64,000 bases of DNA, taken from NCBI RefSeq assembly GCF_001577365.1, contig NZ_CP014513.1, positions 62,001 to 126,000 of the forward strand. Direction: 5' to 3'. This DNA comes from Frondihabitans sp. PAMC 28766 (GTDB lineage: Bacteria > Actinomycetota > Actinomycetes > Actinomycetales > Microbacteriaceae). The translations under genes and the position numbers were made by a program. This document shows positions 7,554-15,700 of this stretch, in pieces; positions within the stretch are counted from its first letter, which is position 1; each line of letters starts with the position of its first letter. The notes under the pieces were generated by a model. It ran no database searches. It was given only the letters and a program-made list of their open reading frames with translations, and was not told the origin of the DNA.

Positions 7554-9473
7554 ATGCTTCGATCACACACTCGCCGGCACACCACGATCGTGGTTGCCGC
7601 TCTTGCTGCCTTCGGCCTGCTCGCCGCCCCGGTCACGTCGGCCGCCGGCGCGACACCCGCGCACTCGGCACCGCCGACCTCCGCCGGGCACTCGGCTGCG
7701 CCGCCCGCGCCCGGGCACTCGGCGCCGACCGTCGCCCCGACTCACCAAAACCCGATGGCCCTCACGCTGCCCGACGGCCAGACCGCCGCCAGCTGCGCCG
7801 ACCCGACGGCGCTTCACGGCGCCACGCGGGGCGACCCCTACTGGTACCTCTACTGCACGAGCGACGCCCTGACGGCGACCGAGAAGAACGCCGACGGGTC
7901 GCTCGTGCAGCACATCGTGCCGACCTACCGGTCGCTCGACCTGACGCACTGGACGTACGTCGACGATGCGTTCACCCCGGCGTCCAAGCCCACCTGGGTC
8001 GGGGCTGCCAACGGCATCTGGGCGCCCGACGTGCTCTATCGCGACGGCCGGTACTTCATGTACTACGCCGCAAGCGACACTCCTGGGGCGGACGGCGCGG
8101 CCACGGGCGGCGGCTCCGCTGTCGGCCTCGCGACCAGCACCAGCCCCACCGGCCCCTGGACGGACTCGGGCGGCCCCGTCGTCGCCCCGCAGGAGGCCGC
8201 GAACGGCACCGGCGAGCGCTGGGAGTTCGACCCCGAGGTGATCAGCTGGCACGGCGCCTCGTACGTCTACTTCGGCAGCTACTTCGGGGGTGTCAACGTG
8301 CGGCAGCTGACCGCGGACGGGACTCGCTCGCTGCCTGCGACCGAGAAGCCGATCGCGATCGACAACCGGTACGAGGGCACCTACCTGATGCAGCACGACG
8401 GCTGGTGGTATTTCATGGGGTCGGCGACGAACTGCTGCAACGGCTCCCTGACGGGCTACGGCGTCTTCGTGGCGCGGTCGCGGAGCCCCCTCGGGCCGTT
8501 CCTCGACCAGGACGGTGCCTCGATCCTGAGCACCCGCGTCGGCGGCACGCCGCTCTTGGCCCAGAACGGCAATCGCTGGGTGGGTACCGGTCACAACACC
8601 GTCGTGACGGACTTCGCCGGGCAGAGCTGGATCATCTACCATGCGGTCGACCAGAGCGATCCCTACTACGCCGGGCAGCCCGGCTACACGAAGCGGCCCG
8701 TGCTCATCGATCCGCTCGACTGGAAGAACGGCTGGCCGATCGTTCGCGGGGGCGCGGGGCCGTCCGACACCGTGCAGGCGGGCCCTGCGGCTCAGCCCGG
8801 TGAACGGGCGTCGTACCGACCGCGATTCGTGGCAGACGACCAGCCGGGGCGCGTCGACGGTGCGGCCTCGACGACGTTCGACGGAAGCACGCTGCCCACT
8901 GCGCTGACGTGGACCCGCCAGCCCGCGGAGTCGACGTACTCGGTCTCGGGCGGTGCCTTCCGCTGGCAGACGCAGGATGCCGACATCCACCCGCCGACGA
9001 CGCCGCTCGCCTCGGTGCTCGCGGAGGCCGCGCCGCACGGCGACTACGTCGTCGAGACTCGGGTGGCCGTCAACACCCCGGCCACCGGCGACGGCCTCAA
9101 CTACGTGCAGGGCGGCCTCATCGTCTACGGCGACGACGGCAACTACGTGCGGCTGACGTCCAACTCGATCTTCGACACGCGCCAGACCGAGTTCGGCAAG
9201 GAGGTGACGCCGGTGCCCGCAGGATCACCGAACTACGGCAACATGGTCGTCGGCCCGGTCGGCTCGTCGACCACCCTCCGCATCGCGCACCGGCTCGTCG
9301 GCGGCACCGACGAGTACACCGCCTATACGAGCGTCGACGGCCGACACTTCGTCAAGGGCGGCACGTGGGATGCGGCCCTCGGCTCGCACCCGCGCATCGG
9401 CCTCATCTCGCTCGGCGGCGCCGGCTACACCAGCACCTTCTCGTACCTGAAGGTCAGCGCGCTCGCGCGCTGA
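7554..9473 (+). CDS. Secreted glycoside hydrolase family 43 protein with C-terminal DUF1349-like domain
   Basis: A 639-residue exported enzyme. Residues 1-33 are a signal peptide (Arg-rich start, then VVAALAAFGLLAAPVTSAAGA), followed by a low-complexity Ala/Pro/His linker. Residues about 75-400 form the five-bladed propeller of GH43: CADPTAL holds the catalytic-base Asp, GIWAPDV the modulating Asp, and RYEGTYLMQHDGWWYF the catalytic acid Glu. GH43 members cut arabinan, arabinoxylan or related galactan side chains; an arabinanase or arabinosidase is likely. The last 180 residues, with a beta-rich lectin-like pattern, look like a DUF1349/concanavalin-type module. An ATG at 7554 with a GAGAG site eight to ten bases upstream starts the signal peptide. 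Expected role: extracellular use of plant hemicellulose. Confidence 0.87.
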   Translation: MLRSHTRRHTTIVVAALAAFGLLAAPVTSAAGATPAHSAPPTSAGHSAAPPAPGHSAPTVAPTHQNPMALTLPDGQTAASCADPTALHGATRGDPYWYLYCTSDALTATEKNADGSLVQHIVPTYRSLDLTHWTYVDDAFTPASKPTWVGAANGIWAPDVLYRDGRYFMYYAASDTPGADGAATGGGSAVGLATSTSPTGPWTDSGGPVVAPQEAANGTGERWEFDPEVISWHGASYVYFGSYFGGVNVRQLTADGTRSLPATEKPIAIDNRYEGTYLMQHDGWWYFMGSATNCCNGSLTGYGVFVARSRSPLGPFLDQDGASILSTRVGGTPLLAQNGNRWVGTGHNTVVTDFAGQSWIIYHAVDQSDPYYAGQPGYTKRPVLIDPLDWKNGWPIVRGGAGPSDTVQAGPAAQPGERASYRPRFVADDQPGRVDGAASTTFDGSTLPTALTWTRQPAESTYSVSGGAFRWQTQDADIHPPTTPLASVLAEAAPHGDYVVETRVAVNTPATGDGLNYVQGGLIVYGDDGNYVRLTSNSIFDTRQTEFGKEVTPVPAGSPNYGNMVVGPVGSSTTLRIAHRLVGGTDEYTAYTSVDGRHFVKGGTWDAALGSHPRIGLISLGGAGYTSTFSYLKVSALAR

Positions 9474-9511
9474 CGCCGCTGCGCGCAGGTTGCAGGACGT
9501 CAGGCCGTCGG

Positions 9512-9580
9512 TCACGCCACGACGAGCGGCAGCTGCTTCACGCCCTGCACAACGGCGTCCGCCGCCGTCTCGGTGCTGAT
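9512..9580 (-). other. Gene remnant fused to the broken hipA 3' end
   Basis: On the minus strand, one base out of the hipA frame, the sequence reads STETAADAVVQGVKQLPLV and stops (TGA at 9512-9514). It has the composition of a genuine protein C-terminus but is too short to identify. It abuts exactly where hipA similarity ends, so I read the site as the scar of a deletion joining two unrelated genes. Confidence 0.35.
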
Positions 9581-10358
9581 ACTTCTTCGATGGTGAGACG
9601 CTGAGCGACTGACAGAGGTCTTCTTGATGAAGTCGGACCCAGCGGCCGTCGACGACAGAACGGTCGTAGCGCTCCGTCACGAAGACGTCGCGCCCGCCGA
9701 GCGTCATGAGTTCGGATGACGCCACGGTGTTGCCGAGGAATGCCGCGGCATGCATCGTCATCTGCTCGACGACGTCGATTCGTCGCACGTCCCCGGTCAC
9801 GGGCTTGAGGATGTGCGTCGTCGGAGTCGCATCCTCCGGCACGCCCCATGTGCCGTTCGGCAGTCGATGCAAGGCGATCTTCGGCTGCGCTCCGGCGAGG
9901 CTGAAGCGCCCGACGGCGTCGTCGTTGGAGATGCCGTCCGCGTATTCGCTGACGACGTGCTCGAGCATCGTGGCGACCTCGTCGTCACTCACGCGACGGA
10001 CGCTTGTGCGACCGGCCGTCGCGTCGGATCCTGCGGTTCCGGGCTCGACGAGTTGGACGGCACCGGCGACCTCCGAGCCCACGTGCCGAAGGAGGGCGAA
10101 CGGATTGGCCGGGTTCGCGGCGAATCGACGACCGATCGCTCGGAGCGCCTCTTCGCTGTCGGGAAGGAGGCCCTGCAGGGCGGGAAGGACGACGCGCTCC
10201 TTGTGGACGGCACCGGCCAGGAGCATGGACAGCGGCAACGGTGTGGCGACAGGATTCACGCGGTACTCGTCGTCGTACGTGAACGACAGGTTGCCCGACG
10301 CGGACTGCGTCACTCGACCGCAGCGGGCCCCATCAAGCAGGACGTCGAGCTCGGTCAC
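9576..10358 (-). pseudogene. hipA: Truncated HipA-type kinase toxin
   Basis: HipA toxins are Ser/Thr kinases that phosphorylate glutamyl-tRNA synthetase and cause persistence. Here about 260 residues match: the N-terminal DVLLDGARCGRVTQ domain, LPLSMLLAG, the P-loop-like region SLAGAQPKIALH, HILKP, and the HQEDLCQSLSVSPSKKYQ block. Similarity stops at 9576. The reading frame runs on to 9225, but that tail is Arg/Ala-rich and antisense to GH43, hence not HipA. A normal HipA needs about 150 more residues, including both catalytic aspartates, so the protein cannot be an active kinase. It starts with GTG overlapping the hipB stop (GTGA). The antitoxin and its operators remain intact. Confidence 0.85.
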
Positions 10359-10579
10359 CAGCGCACCTCGCCCGATACGTTGTCGCGAAGCGCCAGCTCG
10401 AACCCGAGGGCCTGGAAGACATCCATCAGCTTGCCCGCCTCGATGCTGGGCTTGCCGGCCTCGACGTCGGCGACGAACGAGCGAGAGACATGCGACAGGC
10501 TTGCGAGCTGGGATTGCGTCAGGCCGCGCTGGTCACGGAGTTCGCGAACGAGAGCGGACGTTTCGCGCATCGTGTACAT
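10355..10579 (-). CDS. hipB: HipB-type antitoxin (XRE helix-turn-helix)
   Basis: A 74-residue DNA-binding protein with an XRE fold: ELRDQRGLTQSQLASLSHV, then SRSFVADVEAGKPSI and a C-terminal strand (FQALGFELALRD) typical of HipB. HipB represses its own operon and holds HipA inactive. I choose the ATG at 10579, preceded by GAGGG with five bases of spacing; ATG 10570 is the alternative, and the longer frame to 10669 would run through the operator sites. It is translationally coupled to the truncated hipA. With the toxin dead, the antitoxin may survive only as an autoregulator, or act on other sites (inference). Confidence 0.83.
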   Translation of the reverse strand: MYTMRETSALVRELRDQRGLTQSQLASLSHVSRSFVADVEAGKPSIEAGKLMDVFQALGFELALRDNVSGEVRW

Positions 10580-10596
10580 CAGGCCCTCGCTCCAGG

Positions 10597-10666
10597 TGTC
10601 GCCGTACGGAGACATTAGCATTTGTCGCCGTACGGCTACAACCCTCAATGTCGCCGTTCGGCGACA
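10597..10666 (-). promoter_or_regulatory. Three HipB operator sites at exact 26-bp intervals
   Basis: TGTCGCCGTACGGAGACA (10597-10614), TGTCGCCGTACGGCTACA (10623-10640) and TGTCGCCGTTCGGCGACA (10649-10666) are copies of one palindrome, TGTC-N-CCGTACGG-N-GACA, starting 26 bases apart. On the minus strand a -35-like TTGTAG and a -10-like TAATGT with an 18-base spacer lie across sites 2 and 1, so binding would block transcription of hipB. Confidence 0.82.
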
Positions 10667-10715
10667 CACTAATACGGAGGGGCGAGTCGATACTCACCCT
10701 GCAACGATAGGCCGT

Positions 10716-12629
10716 ATGGAACTGCTGATCTTCGGGGTGCTGGGCGTGCTCGCGATCGCCGCGGCAACGGCATTCGGCCCGCGGATCGGCATCGCGACGC
10801 CCCTGCTGCTCGTGCTGTTCGGCATCGGCCTCAGCCTCGTGCCCGCTCTTCCCAACCTCGTGATCAACCCCGACTGGATCCTGGTGGGGGTGCTCCCACC
10901 GCTGCTCTACTCGTCGTCGGTGGCGATGCCGGCGATGAACTTCCGGCGGGAGTTCGGGGCGATCGGCGGTCTGAGCGTCGTGCTCGTGATCGTCAGCTCG
11001 GTCATCATCGGCGTCTTCTTTCACCTGCTGATCCCGGGCCTGTCGCTGTCGTGGGGCATCGCCCTCGGCGCGATCGTCAGCCCGACCGACGCGGTGGCGA
11101 CCTCGATCATCAAGAAGGTCGGGGTCTCGCCGCGCGCCGTCGCCATTCTCGAGGGCGAGAGCCTGCTCAACGACGCGACGGCGCTCGTGATCCTGAAGTC
11201 GGCGATCGTCGCGGCCGGCGCCGCCTTCTCGATCGGCGGGGCGATCGGCACGTTCTTCTACTCTGTCGCCGTCGCCGTCGCGATCGGCTGGGCCGCGGGT
11301 CTCCTCAACCTCCTGGTGCGCAAGCGGGTGAAGGATGCGACGGTCAACACCGTCATCTCGTTCGCCGTGCCATGCGTGGCCTCGATCCCGGCCGAGATGC
11401 TGAGATCGTCGGGCCTCGTGGCGGCCGTCGTCGCCGGGCTCGTGACCGGCACGCTGGCGCCGCGTCTGCTCAGCCCGCAGCATCGCCTGTCCGACTCGCA
11501 GAACTGGGGCACCGTCGAGGTCGTGCTCGAGGGCGCGCTCTTCCTGGTGACCGGCCTGCAGATGTCAGGGCTGGCGTCGCAGCTGGTGGGCGAGTCGACC
11601 GGTGTGGCAAGCGCCATCGGGATCGCGGCGGGGGCGCTGCTGCTGACCGTCCTGATCCGGGCCGGCTATGTGAGCCTGCTGCTCGGGCTGCTGCGCACCC
11701 GCACCAGGCGCGGCGCGAACATGAAAGAGCAGCTCGTGTCGATGCAGCAGCGCCTCGACTCGGGTAACGCCCTCAGCTGGAACGAGAGCCGGCAGCTCGA
11801 CGCCCTCGAGGCGAGCGCCACAACCACGGGCGACGAGGAGGACGCGCGGCGGCTGAAGGAGATCCAGCAGGCGCAGGACGCCCACGACGAGCAAGCGCGA
11901 CAGCGGCAGGAGGAGGAGCAGCTGCTGGGGGGCGGGCCCCGAGGCGGCGAGTCGCAGGGCGCCGACTCGCAGGGCAGCGAGTCGCAAGGCAGCGAGTCGC
12001 AAGGCGCCGGCAGCGCGCGACGAGCGCGGCGCATCGAGCGAGGGGCCGGGGCCCGCCGGGCCAGCCGGCGAGGGCGCCCCCTGCCCGACGAGGGCGCCCT
12101 CGCGCGAGTGCGCAAGCGCGTGGTCCGCGGGCTCGCCGACATCGAGTACTTCCTCCAAGAGCAGCTCGGCTGGAAGGAAGGGTCGATCATCGTCTGGGCA
12201 GGCATGCGCGGGGCCGTGACGTTGGCCGCCGCCGAGACGCTGCCGACCGGCCACGACTCCCCGCCGCACCGCGCGCTGCTCGTGTTCATCGCGTTCGTCG
12301 TCGCTGCCGGGTCGCTGCTCGTGCAGGGCGGCACCATCGGCTGGCTCGTCAGGCTGATCAAGCCGGCCACGCAGGATCCCGACGTGGCGCTCGCCGAACG
12401 CACCAAGCTCTTCGAGATGATGCGCGCCACGGCGAACGAAGCCCTCGACGGCGCCGACCCGTCGACGCTCGATCGCGACGGCCGCCTCAGAATCTTGACG
12501 GCGCAGCGGAACGCGCTGCTCGACGCGCGCGACGACGGCACCTACTCGGCCGACATGCTGAGCTACGTGCTCGAGGCGCTCGACGCCGACTGGATCGCGA
12601 TCAGCATGCGCGGCGGCCCGGGCACCTGA
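10716..12629 (+). CDS. Na+/H+ antiporter, CPA1/NhaP family, with long hydrophilic insert
   Basis: A 637-residue membrane transporter exchanging Na+ (or K+) for protons. The first ATG giving a membrane helix (MELLIFGVLGVLAIAAATAF) is at 10716. Roughly ten transmembrane helices occupy residues 1-325, with the family ion-site motifs SPTDAVA near residue 122 and GESLLND near 147; the final helices hold AGMRGAVTLAAA near 496. Between them, residues about 330-485 are a highly charged cytoplasmic stretch with a 15-base tandem repeat coding for ESQGA/ESQGS units (DNA about 11946-12013). Such a loop is unusual in length for this family and may be regulatory. The C-terminus after residue 540 is a helical cytosolic tail. 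It is divergent from hipB, and the operator array lies between them. Confidence 0.9.
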   Translation: MELLIFGVLGVLAIAAATAFGPRIGIATPLLLVLFGIGLSLVPALPNLVINPDWILVGVLPPLLYSSSVAMPAMNFRREFGAIGGLSVVLVIVSSVIIGVFFHLLIPGLSLSWGIALGAIVSPTDAVATSIIKKVGVSPRAVAILEGESLLNDATALVILKSAIVAAGAAFSIGGAIGTFFYSVAVAVAIGWAAGLLNLLVRKRVKDATVNTVISFAVPCVASIPAEMLRSSGLVAAVVAGLVTGTLAPRLLSPQHRLSDSQNWGTVEVVLEGALFLVTGLQMSGLASQLVGESTGVASAIGIAAGALLLTVLIRAGYVSLLLGLLRTRTRRGANMKEQLVSMQQRLDSGNALSWNESRQLDALEASATTTGDEEDARRLKEIQQAQDAHDEQARQRQEEEQLLGGGPRGGESQGADSQGSESQGSESQGAGSARRARRIERGAGARRASRRGRPLPDEGALARVRKRVVRGLADIEYFLQEQLGWKEGSIIVWAGMRGAVTLAAAETLPTGHDSPPHRALLVFIAFVVAAGSLLVQGGTIGWLVRLIKPATQDPDVALAERTKLFEMMRATANEALDGADPSTLDRDGRLRILTAQRNALLDARDDGTYSADMLSYVLEALDADWIAISMRGGPGT

Positions 12630-12685
12630 GCCGTGCTACACACCGACGAGCGGCACGGAATCCAGCCCGCGGGCTAGAGTCTGTG

Positions 12686-12711
12686 CCGGTCGTCGGAGTT
12701 CAGCCGACCGG
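12686..12711. terminator. Inverted repeat after the antiporter gene
   Basis: CCGGTCG (12686-12692) pairs with CGACCGG (12705-12711); an internal GTCGG/CCGAC pair gives an alternative stem. It lies between the stop codons of the antiporter (+) and the adhesin (-). No T run follows. Confidence 0.45.
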
Positions 12712-12725
12712 AAGGGGCCCGACGG

Positions 12726-15700
12726 CTAGAGGCCGAGGCGACGCGGGCCCGGCGCCTCGCGGCGGAAGCGCCGCAGCAGCACCAGGGCGAGACCCATCAG
12801 CAGCCCGCCGAGGCCGATCAGCAGCATGCCGAACGTGCCCTGGCTGCCGGTGAAGGCGAGCGAACCCGGCCCGGTGCCGTGCCCGCCACCGCGAGTGACG
12901 GGGGCGGTCGAGCCTCCGTGCCCCGATCCTGGAGCCGCAGCCGCAGCCTCAGCCGGCGTCGGGTACCTCACCGTCAGCGTGGCGGAGACGAGCGCGTCGG
13001 CGGAGTCGGAGACCTCGTAGGCGATCGAGGCGGTGCCCGCGAAGTGCTTGACCGGGCTGAACACGACCTGGCCGGCGGCGACCGCGAAGGTGCCCTTGCC
13101 GGGGATCGCGAACGACGACACCGGCTTGCCGGTCGACGGGTCGATCAGCTGGAGGGTGGTCGAGTCGAAGTTCGCCCCCGCGGTCGGGGTGTCGACCTTC
13201 AGCGGCGAGAGCGTCACTTTCGCGCCGGGCGTGCCCGTGACGCCGACGTTCGTGGCCTTCGCCGCGGCGAGCACGGTGATCGTCACGGTCGACGTCGTCA
13301 CCTGGCCCGACGAGTCGGTGGCCGTGTAGGTGAAGGTGTCCTGGCCCGCGAAGCCCGCCTTCGGCGTGTAGACGTAGGACCCGTCAGGGGCGACCGTGAC
13401 GGTGCCGTCGTCAGGAGTCGTCTTGAGCGCCGCCGCCAGGAGGGTGCCCGTGTCGTTGGCGAGCAGACCGTGCGCGGCGTCGACCGAGACCTTGTGGCCG
13501 GCGATCGTCTGGGCCGAGTCGTCGAGCGACTGCGGAGTCACGTGGATGGTCACCGTGGCGGTCGTCTTGGCCGCGCCCGGGGTCAGGCCGTTCTCGTCGA
13601 TCACCGAGTAGGTGATCGTCTCCACGCCGGAGAAGTTCGTCTTCGGCGTGTAGACCAGGGCCCCGCTGCCGTTGATGGTGGCGACGCCGCCCTGCGACGG
13701 GGTGCCGACCTGCGTCACCCGCAACTGCGTGCCGGAATCGTTCGAGAGAACTCCAGGAGCCTGCAGTGTGAGGGGCGTGTTGACGGCAGTGGTGTCGGAG
13801 TCGTCGGTGACGGTCGGCAGCACCGTGAGGGTCAGCGTGCCGGTGCGCGTCGGGTTGACGCCGTCGTCGATCGTGTAGGTGAACGAGTCGGTGCCCGAGA
13901 AGCCTTTGACCGGCGCGTACGAGTAGGAGCCGTTCTGGCGCAGGGTCAGCGAGCCGTTCGAGACGTTCTGCACCACCTTCAGCACGAGGTTCGAGCCCGA
14001 GTCGTTCGACAGGACCCCCTCGCTCGCGGGCACCACGAGAGTGCCGCCCGAGGGCGCGGTCGCGGTGTAGTCGGACGCGCGGTCGCCGACGATGATCCGC
14101 ACCGGTGCCGTCACCGTCTGGTTCGACGAGTCGATCACCGTGTAGTTGAAAGCGTCGGCGCCCGAGAAGCCCGCGTCGGGCGTGTACGTGTACGACGTGC
14201 CCGACTGTGTCAGCGTGCCGTGGCCGAGCTGCACTGTGCCACCGACGAGCGCCGGGGTGATGCTGCTGATCGAGAGACCAGTGCCGAAGTCGTTTTTCCG
14301 GAGGTCGCCGGCGTCGAACGTCAGCGGGGTGTCGGCCGGTGTGCTCAGCAGGTCGGACAGAGCGCGCGGCGTGACCGTGACGACGATCCTGCCGATCGAG
14401 GTCAGGCCCGACGCGTCGGTGACCGTGTAGCTGAACGTGTCGGCGCCCGAGTAGCTCGCCGCCGGCACGAAGTCGACCGTGCCGTCGGAGGCGATCGTGA
14501 CCGAGTTGCCGTCAGCGTCGACGAAGGCGGTGCCGGCGGGGTTGCCGCCGTCGACGGACGTCACCGACAGGGTGTCACCGACCGCGCCGCCGAGCGCGCC
14601 GGGGGCGTCCAGGTGTGCCGTCTGGTCGGCCTTGACCGAAGTGCTCGAATTCTGCACGAACGGGTCGACGTCGATCGAGACGATCGCGTCGACGGTCTGC
14701 CCCGTCGTGTCGGTGTCGGTGTATACGAAGCTGTCCGTGCCCGAGAAGCCCGTGTTCGGCACGTAGGTGTACGAGCCGTCCTTGTTCAGGGTCAGCCTGC
14801 CGAACTGCACGCCCGTCTTCACGACGGCGGTGAGGAGCGTGCCGTCGTCGTTCGCCAGGACGCCGTGGGCGGTGTCGACCGTCAGAGTCTGGTTCGCCGT
14901 CGTCGTGCCCGAGTCGGGGGCTGCGACGGGCCTGACCTGCACGGTCACGGTGGCGGACTGCTGCTGCGCGTGCGAGTCGGTCACCGTGTAAGTGAAGGTG
15001 TCGGCGCCCGAGAAGCCGGAGGCCGGCGTGTAGACGTAGTCGCCGTTCTCGTCGACGATCGAGCCGTTCGCCGGCTGCTGCACGCTCACCGTGAGGCCGC
15101 TGCCCGAGGCCTGAGCCAGAAGGCTGGCGCTCGAGAACGGGTAGGTCTGAGCGTCGGTGATCGACGTGCCGAAGCCGTTCGCGGCCGGCAGGATCGTGAC
15201 GGTGACGGCCCCCGCCGTGTGGTCGCCCGACAAGTCGGTCACCACGTAGTCGAACGAGTCGGTGCCCGAGAAGCCCGTGTCCGGCGTGTACGTGAAGGCG
15301 CCGCCGCCACCGAGCGTCACGGTGCCGTGAGAGGCGGTGGTGCCCGGGTCGGTGTCGAGGGCGACGCTCAGGCTCGATCCTGAGGCCCCGGTGGCCGGGG
15401 AGAGCAGACCGTGAGCCGCGTCGACCGAGTCTGCCTGGCCAGAGGCCGCGGTGATGGCCAGCGAGCCGGCCGCCGGGTCGACCTCGATGGTCGCGGTGCC
15501 CGAGGCCTTCTGGCTCGCGGAGTCTTCGAGGGTGTACGTGAACGTGTACGTGCCCGAGAAACCGGCCTGCGGCGAGTAGGTGACGGTGCCGTCGGTGTTC
15601 TGGATGACGGTGCCGACCGAAGCGTCGCCGACCGAGGTCAGCTCGAGGCCCGAGCCGCTGCCGGCATCGGTGAAGACGCTGGCCGGCAGGGTGATGGGCT

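Noticed and set aside
9225..9575. The 118-codon extension of hipA
   Set aside because: It has no similarity to HipA and is antisense to the GH43 gene; it stays open only through base composition.
12879..15383. An 834-codon open frame antisense to the adhesin
   Set aside because: It is Arg/Gly/Val-rich, with no family motif, and mirrors the codon periodicity of the adhesin; it is a shadow of GC-rich coding DNA, as is the one at 15411-16766.
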